Shown here one piece after another: positions 26,534 to 36,073 of a DNA stretch of 64,000 bases. The stretch is from Bryobacteraceae bacterium (lineage in GTDB: Bacteria; Acidobacteriota; Terriglobia; Bryobacterales; Bryobacteraceae): positions 186,001-250,000 of the forward strand of contig JAWKHH010000005.1 in NCBI GenBank assembly GCA_041394945.1, given 5' to 3'. The notes under the pieces were generated by a model, which was given only the letters and a program-made list of their open reading frames with translations, was not told the origin of the DNA and made no database searches. Numbering within the stretch: the first letter of the stretch is position 1; each line of letters begins with the position of its first letter. The position numbers and the translations under genes were made by a program.

Positions 26534-26584
26534 TCTTGTCAATAGATCTGATATTCGCTCAGTTTGCACAGGAGGTCTCGCTTT

Positions 26585-27028
26585 ATGCACCCGACTTTGT
26601 TCGGCCGTTTGTTCCGTGCCCTGATTCCGATTCTTTCGATCGCTTTGGCTGCCGCCCAGCCACCAGTGAGACCGGAGAACATCGGGGAGCGAGCGCTGGT
26701 GGTGACACCGCTAGAAGGATCGGGGACCTTCTTCGATCCCAAAAGGCCTGCGTTCCTGCCACAAGGCCGAACCGCATTGCCGGAAGGCATTCTCAGCATC
26801 CGTACCGTGGAAAGCGACGACGGCAGGTTCGCCCTGGTGGAGGTGGTAGCGCGGGACCGCGCCACCCTGGACGCGGTACTGGCGCCGGTGGCGGGGCGGA
26901 CGGACGTGAAACGGTACCGAGCCGCCGGACAATCCGGCCGGATCCGGGACTGGAGTAGCTTATTACTGGGTGACAAAGTGCGCGCCCGGCTGTGTCACCG
27001 TCCAAGCCAGAACACCGGAGTTCCGTGA
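26585..27028 (+). CDS. Signal-peptide N-terminal segment of the Rhs protein (separate frame)
   Basis: 147 residues from the ATG at 26585, chosen because GGAGG precedes it by 8 bases. It begins with a signal peptide (LFGRLFRALIPILSIALAAA) followed by a compact beta-rich domain (GERALVVTPLEGSGTFF, LSIRTVESDDGRFALVEVV). It ends out of frame inside the start of the Rhs gene. The Rhs frame is open from 26910 and reads GVAYYWVTKCAPG upstream of its GTG, so an ancestral single protein seems split by a frameshift between about 26910 and 27028. If so, the Rhs body has lost its export signal, or the tract is recoded. Confidence 0.6.
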   Translation: MHPTLFGRLFRALIPILSIALAAAQPPVRPENIGERALVVTPLEGSGTFFDPKRPAFLPQGRTALPEGILSIRTVESDDGRFALVEVVARDRATLDAVLAPVAGRTDVKRYRAAGQSGRIRDWSSLLLGDKVRARLCHRPSQNTGVP

Positions 27029-30000
27029 CCAGACTCTAACTCCGGGCGCGACGTACACGTACTACATCCAGCCAATGGACTATCACTGGAACATCGGGAC
27101 CGGGACGAGCGTGACGGTGGTCACCGCACCCGCGGGATCCGTGGACCCGCGCCGGACCGGGGTCCGGTCAACGGGTAGCTACTGGGGCGCCAACGGAGAG
27201 AACATCGACACGCGTTCCGGGAATCTGAACTTCACTCTGCCGCTACTCAATGCGCAGGGCCGTAACGGACACGGCGTGGCGATTTCACTGAATTACAACT
27301 CCCAGCTATGGCGGCAACAGGCCAGCAAGACCTGGCGGCTGGGCCGGGACACGGGCTTCGGATTCGGCTGGCGTCTGCTGGCGGGAAGCCTAACACCCTA
27401 TTGGATCGACTACTATACCGTGGGGCATTGGATCTTCACGGACAACACCGGCGCCGAGTATCGCCTCGATCAGCAGTCCAATGGGGTCTGGACTTCAAAG
27501 GAAATCCACGTTTCGTTCGACAGTCTTACGAACCGGCTGTACTTCAACAACGGAACGTTCTGGTACATGGGAGTGCTGTCGCAGGGCAACGAAGAGGACT
27601 CGGGAACGCTCTATCCGACGCTCATTCAGGATTCGAACGGCGACCAGATTATCCTGACCTACGCACGCGGCGTGCAGGCGGCTCAGGACTATTCGAGCAG
27701 CCGGATCACGCAGATTCAGGATGTGAGAATGCAGAACAACTGGAGTTATGGATTCTCTTACAGCAACGACGCCGCGCCTCATCTCACATCGATCACGAGC
27801 AACGTGGCCGATGCGATGAACTATACGTTCACGTACTCAGCGCCGGGCACGCTGTTGAAATCGCCCTTCGGGGCGGAAGCGTTCGGCACGACGCGGCGGC
27901 TGGAGAGAGTGGAACAGACGCCGGTGGGGCTGAAGCACCAGTTCGACTACGACACCGTGGGCGCGGGGGAATTGACAAAGGTGACGTTCCCGTACGGCGG
28001 GTATTTCCGTTGGGCGTACCGGGATTTCAGCTACTCGGGAGGCCGCAAAATCCGGGAGGTCTACCGGCGGTACATGAATGACCAAGTGGCGCAGGCGGGG
28101 CTGCCGGCGGAGGACGAGTTCCAGTTCACGTTCGACGATGCCGGCGACGCGAATCGGAGCTTCCACCAGTATACGAAGATGAAGCTGGTGAGCCCTGACG
28201 CTCTACGCCAATGGACGTTCGACCTAACGTCAGGAGCTACTTTTGGGCTGCTGAAGCAGCTTGATGCTGGTCCGTCCGCCGTAGGAAGCGCGATGCTGCG
28301 ACGGGAGAAGTACACGTGGGCAACTCCAGCGAGCAGCCCGCCCTACATCAGTGAGCAGATCGCCGGAATCAACCCGGACCACTCTACCACTGCGAACCGG
28401 CGGTTCATGAAGACGAAGCAGACGCTCGACGCTTACGGCAACGTCACCAAACAGGAGGTCTTCCACTACGCAAACTCGGAAGCGAGCATCCCCGCTACGC
28501 CCGCTAGGGTCTCAGACATTGCATATGAGAATTCGCCCGCTCACCTCCAAGCATATGTCCGAAACCGACTCAAGTCTCTTACCGTGACTGAAGGCACCAC
28601 CGTTCTTGTTCCGGTTACGAACAAATACGATGTGTACTCGACGGCGATGACGGCGCCGACGGCAGGGACATACTCACTGCACGATCCTGCCTACACAGCG
28701 TCGAACCTCACGAGAGGTAACATCACCGAAACGGCGACGCTCGGCGGGGGGAACCCGGTAGCGACCTCTTACGACATCCTCGGGAACGTCGTAGGCAGAT
28801 CGCAGACGGGCGCGACGCCGTATTCGATCGCCATCTCGACTCAGCCGTCGACGAACTATGCCGTACCAACGGCCATCACACCCAATAGCAACAGCAACCT
28901 GACGACTTCCACGGAGTGGTCCACTTCGCTGCAGGTGGAAAAGGTCACGGCGCCGAACAACGCGATCACGGACCCTGTATATGACTCGGCGACGCGACGC
29001 CTTGTCTCCACCACCTCGCCGCACGGAGCAATCACCGGCTACAGTTACAATGATACGCAACGCCAAGTGACCGCGACGACGAACGAGCACTGGACGCGAA
29101 CCACGATGGATGGCTTCGGGCGGACTGTGCTGACGGAGATCGGCTACACTCCCTCCGGAGGGACTGGCGTTGTAGAGTCGAAGGTGGAAACAATCTATCG
29201 GGCGTGTGCCTGCTCCCCGGTAGGCAAAGTGTGGAAGGTATCCACTCCCTACAAGACGACGGCGTCTTACCACACCGAATACGTCTACGACGAACTGGGC
29301 CGGACCACGCAGGTGAAGCTGCCGGATAGCCAAGGGACGACGATTTTCGACTACACGGGGAATCCCGGCGATACGGTGAAAGCGACCGATCCGGCTGGAA
29401 AGTGGAAGAAGTATGTGAGCGATGCGATGGGCAATCTCGTGAAAGTGATTGAGCCAGATCCGGATGGTGGAGCCGACCTGCAAACGGACTACGAGTATAC
29501 ACCGCTCGATCAATTGAAAAAGCTGACCCAGGCTCGAACCGTTGGTCAGCAGCAAGCGACCCAAACCCGCACCTACACCTATACCGGCAGCCGGCTCGAC
29601 TCGGTTGAGACTCCGGAGAGTGGAAAGACGGAATACTTCTACTACGGCAACGGCGACTTGGAGAGGCGGAAGGACGCCAAGGGCCAGGAGGTGAAGTACT
29701 TCTATGACTCGCTTCGGCGCATAGACTACATCGAGCGTTGGGCTAAGCCCGTGGCGAATCAACCAGCGGTCTTGCAGCCTTGCCAGACGACGTACTTCAC
29801 TTATGACATCAAGACGGCTGACACGACCCTTGGGTCCGAATACTCATGGGGCCGACTGACGGAAGCGCGGTGGGGTGTTGGAACCGGCTGTCCCGCGGAG
29901 ATGGCAGAGCAGTACGCCTACAACGGGGTTGGTCTCCTTCCCCTGATGAAGCGGTTGGAGTTCACGAAGACCGACGGCACGGGGTATCTGGATGGGCACT

Positions 30001-31880
30001 ATACGTGGGACAATGAGGGCCGGATGATCGGTGAGGACTACCCGAACAATGGTTCGCAAGGGACGCAGTCGCCGTCAATGGCATATCAGAGGAATCTTAT
30101 GGGACAAGTGTCCGGAGTCCAAAGACTGCATCAGACGCCAGGCGGAGTGATTCCGGTGAATGTGGCCAGTAACATTGTCTACAACGAGCGAGGCCAGTTG
30201 GATTCGATGAACTGGCTTGGCAGGAGCTTAGATAACACTTTCAACAATCTCGGACAATTGACTCGAATGACCAGTCCTGAGGGTACCGCGTTCGACGAAG
30301 AGTATGTGTTCCCGGCTGGGGCGAACAGCGGCCGCATCTCCCAGAAGATAGATCGTCAAACTCCCGGGGGTGGCACGGAGACCATTTCCTACCTCTATGA
30401 CTCACTCCAGCGATTGACGAAGGCAGAGACACCGGGAAGTACACCTGCCGATTGGGGCCAGATGTTCGGTTACGATGGATTCGGAAATTTGACGTCGAAA
30501 TCGGCGACCAAGGGAACGGGCGTTCCGGCGATGTCGGTAACGGTGGACGCGGCTACGAACAGGCTCTCAGGGACGCCATTCGAGTTCGACGCGAACGGTA
30601 ACATGACGAAGATGCCGAACCTAACAGGGACGATCGCGCTGGAGTACGATGTGGAGAATCGCCTGGCGAAGAATGACGCCGGGCAGCCATATGTCTACGA
30701 TGCGAGCGGCCGGCGAGTGCTGGAGGGGAACAACGTGATCACGTTCTGGAACGTGGCGGGAAGCCGTGTTGGCAGGTATCAACTCGGAAGCCTCAGCAAC
30801 GGCGTCTGGACGTTCACGACGCTGAGCACGAGCGCGTATCTGGAAGGGCGGCTGATTGGGGAGAAGGTAGGAGCCGGGTTCACAGGCGCCGCGGACAACT
30901 TCACGGCGGTGGTGGTGGACCGGTTGGGGTCGGTGCGGGTGCGGGGGACGACGCGGTACCGGTACTATCCGTATGGGGAGGAGATGGGGACGCAGACGGG
31001 GAATGGGGTGGTGAAGTTCGGGACGTATGAGCGGCAGGGGTTTGGGAACAACCAGATCGACTATGCGGATCAACGGTATTACGCGGGGACGTGGGGTCGG
31101 TTTGCGACGGTTGACCCGGTCCTGACGTCGAACGTTGCGTCGAGTCGCCTAGGCGATCCGGGCACTTGGAACTTGTATGGATACGCAAACAACGATCCTG
31201 TTGATTTCCTAGACCCGGACGGCGAGGAACCGATTACCACTCTGCAGTTCTCGCAATGGATCGGGCCGGCGCGATCGGGAGCGAGTTGGTCGTTCGGTAT
31301 CACAGTTACTTCGCAACCTGGAGGAGTACACTACTCCCCGATGATCAACATCTGGATCGCCGGATCTGGCCGAAGACCTTGGTCGATGAATCATCAGAGA
31401 ACCGACGCGGTCAGGGCAGCGATATATGCCGTCGACAACGACATAAATTTTGGCCCGGAGATCCTGGACTGCATGGCTGGTATCGAAAGCGATTGGAGGC
31501 CAAACGCGAGGGCCGGATCTCACCGTGGGCTCTATCAGATGAACCCGGAGTACTGGCGTGCAACCGGAACCGGGCTGCCCTATAGCTTCGTGAACGACGT
31601 GGGGGTTAGCACAGCGGTAGTTGTTGCTGGTCTCTATGCGAAGGCAGCAAACGGTCTCGGTAGCAACAGGGCACTGGGCGAAATGCTCTCACGATCACCA
31701 CTCCTGCCGGCGAGCTTGATTCACCAAGCTCTACAGCTGCACCGTGGACACTCGTCCAGCGTGGTCAACAACACCTATGCCAATGCTATTCGGTGGTGCG
31801 AACAAGAGATGAAGCGTGGAAATGTTGGTCGAGCCAGGGATTGGATCTACTGGTACAAGCAGTGGGAATCGAGCCGGTAG
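26970..31880 (+). CDS. Rhs/YD-repeat polymorphic toxin with lysozyme-like tip
   Basis: 1636 residues from a GTG. An FN3-like start (TLTPGATYTYYIQPMDYHWN) precedes a long YD-repeat shell (YDELGRTTQVKLPD, YDSLRRIDYIER, YDVENRLAKND) and the Rhs core (DYADQRYYAGTWGRFATVDP to NDPVDFLDPDG), where the DPxG motif marks the tip boundary near residue 1418. The tip of about 218 residues contains MAGIESDWRPNA and GLYQMNP, matching lysozyme/lytic-transglycosylase sites with E1506 as the catalytic acid. It should cut peptidoglycan in rivals. An exported candidate immunity gene follows after 8 bases. The export signal is probably in the upstream frame. Confidence 0.88.
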   Translation: MTKCAPGCVTVQARTPEFRDQTLTPGATYTYYIQPMDYHWNIGTGTSVTVVTAPAGSVDPRRTGVRSTGSYWGANGENIDTRSGNLNFTLPLLNAQGRNGHGVAISLNYNSQLWRQQASKTWRLGRDTGFGFGWRLLAGSLTPYWIDYYTVGHWIFTDNTGAEYRLDQQSNGVWTSKEIHVSFDSLTNRLYFNNGTFWYMGVLSQGNEEDSGTLYPTLIQDSNGDQIILTYARGVQAAQDYSSSRITQIQDVRMQNNWSYGFSYSNDAAPHLTSITSNVADAMNYTFTYSAPGTLLKSPFGAEAFGTTRRLERVEQTPVGLKHQFDYDTVGAGELTKVTFPYGGYFRWAYRDFSYSGGRKIREVYRRYMNDQVAQAGLPAEDEFQFTFDDAGDANRSFHQYTKMKLVSPDALRQWTFDLTSGATFGLLKQLDAGPSAVGSAMLRREKYTWATPASSPPYISEQIAGINPDHSTTANRRFMKTKQTLDAYGNVTKQEVFHYANSEASIPATPARVSDIAYENSPAHLQAYVRNRLKSLTVTEGTTVLVPVTNKYDVYSTAMTAPTAGTYSLHDPAYTASNLTRGNITETATLGGGNPVATSYDILGNVVGRSQTGATPYSIAISTQPSTNYAVPTAITPNSNSNLTTSTEWSTSLQVEKVTAPNNAITDPVYDSATRRLVSTTSPHGAITGYSYNDTQRQVTATTNEHWTRTTMDGFGRTVLTEIGYTPSGGTGVVESKVETIYRACACSPVGKVWKVSTPYKTTASYHTEYVYDELGRTTQVKLPDSQGTTIFDYTGNPGDTVKATDPAGKWKKYVSDAMGNLVKVIEPDPDGGADLQTDYEYTPLDQLKKLTQARTVGQQQATQTRTYTYTGSRLDSVETPESGKTEYFYYGNGDLERRKDAKGQEVKYFYDSLRRIDYIERWAKPVANQPAVLQPCQTTYFTYDIKTADTTLGSEYSWGRLTEARWGVGTGCPAEMAEQYAYNGVGLLPLMKRLEFTKTDGTGYLDGHYTWDNEGRMIGEDYPNNGSQGTQSPSMAYQRNLMGQVSGVQRLHQTPGGVIPVNVASNIVYNERGQLDSMNWLGRSLDNTFNNLGQLTRMTSPEGTAFDEEYVFPAGANSGRISQKIDRQTPGGGTETISYLYDSLQRLTKAETPGSTPADWGQMFGYDGFGNLTSKSATKGTGVPAMSVTVDAATNRLSGTPFEFDANGNMTKMPNLTGTIALEYDVENRLAKNDAGQPYVYDASGRRVLEGNNVITFWNVAGSRVGRYQLGSLSNGVWTFTTLSTSAYLEGRLIGEKVGAGFTGAADNFTAVVVDRLGSVRVRGTTRYRYYPYGEEMGTQTGNGVVKFGTYERQGFGNNQIDYADQRYYAGTWGRFATVDPVLTSNVASSRLGDPGTWNLYGYANNDPVDFLDPDGEEPITTLQFSQWIGPARSGASWSFGITVTSQPGGVHYSPMINIWIAGSGRRPWSMNHQRTDAVRAAIYAVDNDINFGPEILDCMAGIESDWRPNARAGSHRGLYQMNPEYWRATGTGLPYSFVNDVGVSTAVVVAGLYAKAANGLGSNRALGEMLSRSPLLPASLIHQALQLHRGHSSSVVNNTYANAIRWCEQEMKRGNVGRARDWIYWYKQWESSR

Positions 31881-31888
31881 TGGCGAGC

Positions 31889-32377
31889 ATGAGCACACAA
31901 AGATTTGTTCTCCTTCTTCTGGCCTTAACGTGCGTTTCTGACGTAAGCCGTGGCGAAGACTTGTGCCGATCAGTCATCGCGTCACTGCCAGCATATGCCA
32001 GTCAGGAAACTGCACTCAGCACGAGGGCCCGCTTTGAGCTTCGGGAGTGCAATCCGGCAGGACTTCTTGAGATAGCGCTATTCGAACCGGAACGGCGCAT
32101 GCCAAGCGTGGTTCGGCGGATTCCAGATACGGTTCGAAGCACATATCACATATTCAATGTGCTAGTCGTTCAGACTATAGGAGGATCAAGTTCCACCGTG
32201 TATATCTTTCAATTCGAACGAGGACGGGCCCTGCCGCCCCGGGCTATTCCGACAAAGGGTGGCTTCCGCGTTTTTCCGGACGACTCAGGCAGTATCATCA
32301 TTGAGATTCCTCCCGAGAAACCCGCGATGCCACCGCAGCGTTTGCAATTCACTCCCGAAGTGGTCCTCCATCAATGA
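31889..32377 (+). CDS. Exported candidate immunity protein for the lysozyme-like Rhs tip
   Basis: 162 residues from the ATG at 31889; the frame is open upstream inside Rhs, but only this start gives a signal peptide (FVLLLLALTCVSDVSRG). The mature part is a small beta-rich domain (ALSTRARFELRECNPAGLLE, STVYIFQFERGRA). Periplasmic location is what a peptidoglycan-hydrolase tip requires, as for lysozyme inhibitors. Position directly after the toxin is standard for immunity genes. Sequence family not recognised; the role is inferred from position and export signal. Confidence 0.65.
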   Translation: MSTQRFVLLLLALTCVSDVSRGEDLCRSVIASLPAYASQETALSTRARFELRECNPAGLLEIALFEPERRMPSVVRRIPDTVRSTYHIFNVLVVQTIGGSSSTVYIFQFERGRALPPRAIPTKGGFRVFPDDSGSIIIEIPPEKPAMPPQRLQFTPEVVLHQ

Positions 32378-35300
32378 TGTCTGTAGCCGAAATGGCCGAC
32401 ATCCTATCCGGGTTTGAAATGGTCAGTCACGATATGTTGGCCGCGCGGCGAATAACGACCCACTGTTACCGCACAAGAACCTACCAGGCCGTCAGAATTT
32501 TCGAGGTCCGCCCGAATGACTACTTCACGGATAGTGGCAGTCCCTCCTATCAGGACTATCAGGCGGCTTTGGGCGTGGGCCTTACCTACATTAACCGTTA
32601 CGTGGCGCAGTGGGGGGCGGAATCAGGGTTTCACACCCTCGAGGAGAGTGGATTCAACGGCACGGGTGGGCCCATCACGGTTGCGAAAGTGGAAACGCTC
32701 TACAAGGCATGTGCCTGTACCCCGATGGGAAAGCTGTGGAAAGTGTCGACGCCCTTTACGGGGGCAGGCGCTACCAACTACACAGAACATCTGTACGACG
32801 CCTTAGGAAGGACGGTCGAGGTGAAGAACCCAGCGGGCGAAGGGAGTACAACTTACGTGTATGAGGGTAACACAGTGAAGGTAACGGACGCCGATGGCAA
32901 ATGGAAGCGCTACGAGTCCGATGCCCTCGGCCATCTCATCAAGGTGAGCGAACCCAATCCGGATGCGAACGGCGAGTTTGACACTGACTATAAGTACACT
33001 GCTCTCGATCAGCTGCGCGAAGTGAAGCAAACACGTGGAGCCGTCACACAGACTCGTACATTTACGTACGCTAACGGGCTGCTTTCATGGACGGAGAACC
33101 CCGAGCAGAACGGACGGACGAACTATTACTATTACGCCGACGGGACGCCGAACTACAAGACCGATCCGAAAGGCCAGAAGACACAATACTTCTACGATAG
33201 TCTCAAGCGCGTGGTCCGGATCGAACGCTCGCCGGATGGAGCCAACCCGGATGCCTGCCAAACGACGTGGCTCACTTACGATATCCCAAAAGTACTTTTT
33301 GGCGGCAACGATTACGTACTTGGGCGCGTCTCCGAAGCGCTTACGGGCGATGCCGTGGCCTGTCCGAGTGGCCCGCAGATCGCCGAGCAATTCACGTACA
33401 ATCAGGCGGGAAACCCGCTCCGGAAGCGCCTCACGGTCACGAGATTCAACGGAAGCCAGTTCGCGACCGGTCAACTGGACGGAGCTTATGGGTACGACAA
33501 CGAGGGCGCTCTCACCGCAGAGTTCGTACCTAATGTCGCGGACTATCAGCTATTGTATTCGCGAGATGAAATGAAGCGCCTGACTCAAGTGCAGCGGTAT
33601 CGACTGCTGAATGGAGTTTGGCAACTCACTTCTACGTTGGCATCAGGCGCACAATGGGACCAGTGGGGAGGCTTGACTGCCCTGACTTATCTAGGCAAGA
33701 CCGAGAGCCGGATGTACAATTCACTCGGCCAGTTGACTGAAATCAACGCGACGGGTGGAGCCGGCTTCAGGGAAACATACTCCTACAAGACTGGCGCCAA
33801 CAACGGCCGCATCGAGAAGAGTACAGATTACAGCGTAAATCCGAGTGGGGAGCAGGTAACCTATCTCTATGATTCGCTGAACAGGCTGAAGAGCGCCGAT
33901 AGCGCGGGCGGTTGGGGCCTTACCATGGGCTACGACGGATTCGGGAATCGAACATCACAGTCACCGCTGCCTGGCAAGACGGGACCTTCATTGACGCTGG
34001 CGGCGAATCCGGCGACTAATCGGATCAGCGACACGGGAATCCAGTACGACGACAACGGAAATCTTACGCAGAACGGAACGGCCGTCCTGACCTATGACGT
34101 AGAGAACCGGGTGAAGAGCCGCGTCGGCGAGGGCCTGACGTTTCACTACGGTGCCGACAACCGCCGGGTCTTCGACGGCGTGGCGTGGGTATTCTGGACT
34201 CCGGATGGACGAATGGTGGGGCGGTACACTGAGACAGTGAACTTCAATACCGGGACGATCACGTTCACTGGCCTCGAAACGAAAGTCTATTTTGGGGGCC
34301 GTCTGATCGGCGAGGGCGGCGGATTGGCAATGGTGACGGGAACGTTCAGCCCGGTTGTGTCGGACCGAACCGGCAGTATCCGGGAACGCGGCGGTACGCG
34401 CCTGAACTACTATCCGTTCGGCCAAGAGAGGCCCGGCGCGACGAGTCAGACGGGGCCGACTGCGAAGTTCGGCACTTACGGGCGGGAAACCGGGACCAGC
34501 GGGCTCGACTACGCCGACCAGCGGTACTACCAGTGGAGTTGGGGTCGGTTCGCGACGCCGGATTCCTACCAGGCGGCGAGTTCGGATGTTTCAGAGCCGC
34601 TGAGTTACAACATGTACAGCTACGCGGGGAACGATCCGGTGAACATGGTGGATCCGAACGGGGCGTCGTATTGCGGGGCACAGTATTCGTTTGAAGAGTG
34701 CTTTGGGACGGGGGGGCCGATGGATCATGGGTTCCTGCCGCATGAGGAGCCGTGGAAGTGCTGGGAGATGGTGAAGGCGATGAGGCCGGGGGATGGGTTT
34801 GGGCACATCTTGTGGACATCGACATGCACTCAGTTCATGCAGCCGGGGATGCCGCTTATGTTGGCGGCGTTGGCGCAGAACGCAGCCGTTGACTGCCAGA
34901 TATCCGTCCGATACTCTGGTACGCCTAGCAATGGACAGAACTTCGTGGGCCTGACGCCCTACACGCCATCAAGCAACCGACTAGGCGCATACGATACCCT
35001 CAGCCGACAAGTCGGTCCGAGATATCGAGGTTGGTTCTTTGCAGTTCAGATTCAGGCTACTTTGCTGGGAGACACTGACCCCACCCACTGGACGATAGCA
35101 CAGACCACCGCCACTACCGGCACCGCACTGATCGAGCAGTTGGGGTCTGGTACGGCTTCGGGTCCCTATAACGAGCGCTCTCATGACGATACTCCCGATC
35201 CTGCTGCGGTTTTTCGCGGACGGGGCACGATCAGTTGGCTGGACGCCCCGGGATTCGGGCGGTTCCAGCCAAACGGGGGAATTCTTGTGGATGCATCTCT

Positions 35301-35409
35301 GACACAGCAATTCACGTCCACCCTGACACACAGCAGCGGAAAACAGTGCTCGGTGAATTGGTCTCTTCGCCTATCTGTGAGGGCAGGGCGGGGCGGGATG
35401 AGCCGGTAG
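32374..35409 (+). CDS. Orphan Rhs module with a second tip
   Basis: 1011 residues. It starts ATG overlapping the immunity stop (ATGA) and has no signal peptide. Residues about 1-100 are unrelated to Rhs; from KVETLYKACACTPMGKLWKV on it parallels the C-terminal half of the main Rhs, through YD repeats to a core (DYADQRYYQWSWGRFATPDS, NMVDPNGASYCG). The tip begins with a linker (EEPWKCWEMVKAMRPGDGFG) also found in the two downstream copies, then a beta-rich segment ending SVNWSLRLSVRAG. A 7-G run at 34710-34716 lies at the core/tip joint. Tip activity unknown. It probably serves as a donor for tip exchange. Confidence 0.82.
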   Translation: MMSVAEMADILSGFEMVSHDMLAARRITTHCYRTRTYQAVRIFEVRPNDYFTDSGSPSYQDYQAALGVGLTYINRYVAQWGAESGFHTLEESGFNGTGGPITVAKVETLYKACACTPMGKLWKVSTPFTGAGATNYTEHLYDALGRTVEVKNPAGEGSTTYVYEGNTVKVTDADGKWKRYESDALGHLIKVSEPNPDANGEFDTDYKYTALDQLREVKQTRGAVTQTRTFTYANGLLSWTENPEQNGRTNYYYYADGTPNYKTDPKGQKTQYFYDSLKRVVRIERSPDGANPDACQTTWLTYDIPKVLFGGNDYVLGRVSEALTGDAVACPSGPQIAEQFTYNQAGNPLRKRLTVTRFNGSQFATGQLDGAYGYDNEGALTAEFVPNVADYQLLYSRDEMKRLTQVQRYRLLNGVWQLTSTLASGAQWDQWGGLTALTYLGKTESRMYNSLGQLTEINATGGAGFRETYSYKTGANNGRIEKSTDYSVNPSGEQVTYLYDSLNRLKSADSAGGWGLTMGYDGFGNRTSQSPLPGKTGPSLTLAANPATNRISDTGIQYDDNGNLTQNGTAVLTYDVENRVKSRVGEGLTFHYGADNRRVFDGVAWVFWTPDGRMVGRYTETVNFNTGTITFTGLETKVYFGGRLIGEGGGLAMVTGTFSPVVSDRTGSIRERGGTRLNYYPFGQERPGATSQTGPTAKFGTYGRETGTSGLDYADQRYYQWSWGRFATPDSYQAASSDVSEPLSYNMYSYAGNDPVNMVDPNGASYCGAQYSFEECFGTGGPMDHGFLPHEEPWKCWEMVKAMRPGDGFGHILWTSTCTQFMQPGMPLMLAALAQNAAVDCQISVRYSGTPSNGQNFVGLTPYTPSSNRLGAYDTLSRQVGPRYRGWFFAVQIQATLLGDTDPTHWTIAQTTATTGTALIEQLGSGTASGPYNERSHDDTPDPAAVFRGRGTISWLDAPGFGRFQPNGGILVDASLTQQFTSTLTHSSGKQCSVNWSLRLSVRAGRGGMSR

Positions 35410-35420
35410 GCGCGACCCAC

Positions 35421-35999
35421 ATGTCTGTGTTGAAACTCCTTTGTTTAGTCTTCCTATCGACGACTCTGGCAGCGCTGCATGCACAACCGTTCAGTGCGCA
35501 TGAGCTAGCGGGCCTCCTCGCTGACCGGACGAACCGGAAGGAGGCGATCGCTCGTATTATCTCCGCCAGCTCCCGCTGGACTCCGGTACTCCTCTCCTGG
35601 ACGAAAAATCCGCCCCCCACTGCCGACCGGCACGAACTGTTTGTGGGGCTCGCTGACGCCTTCGGTCAGTTACGGACGATTGAAGCCATCCCTTTTCTAG
35701 TCGAGAATATCGGGATTCAACGTCGTAATCGGCCGAATCTTTGGTTGAAGACCATCGACGTCCTGATGGAAGGGCTGCCTGCGGCGGGGGCATTGGTACG
35801 GATTGGGCCCGAAGCCTCTAAGGCGATTGTTGATCGGTACCCCACCCTTCCGGCGGATGAACGATTGGTAGCACTGTTTGCTGTTGCCAACATCGGGGAC
35901 CCGCGAGCCCGCTCGTTCTTAGCTGCTGAGCTTGGCCGGGCAACCCTGGAGCGCCGCTGGGCGCAGGAGGGTTTGCGACGGCTAGATGACCAGAAGTGA
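35421..35999 (+). CDS. Exported HEAT-like candidate immunity protein
   Basis: 192 residues from the ATG at 35421, 11 bases after the orphan Rhs stop; signal peptide LKLLCLVFLSTTLAALHA. The mature part is all-helical with HEAT-like pairs (TIEAIPFLVENIGIQ, ADERLVALFAVANIGDPRAR). Repeat-type immunity proteins are common for polymorphic toxins. The export signal suggests the second tip also acts in the periplasm. The frame is open upstream inside the Rhs gene, but those codons are not a plausible N-terminus. Confidence 0.65.
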   Translation: MSVLKLLCLVFLSTTLAALHAQPFSAHELAGLLADRTNRKEAIARIISASSRWTPVLLSWTKNPPPTADRHELFVGLADAFGQLRTIEAIPFLVENIGIQRRNRPNLWLKTIDVLMEGLPAAGALVRIGPEASKAIVDRYPTLPADERLVALFAVANIGDPRARSFLAAELGRATLERRWAQEGLRRLDDQK

Positions 36000-36073
36000 G
36001 AGCTGTGCTTCTGCAAATGGAATAATGGAATCACTGAGTGTTCTGGACGACGGATCAGCACCTGGTCGGAAGA

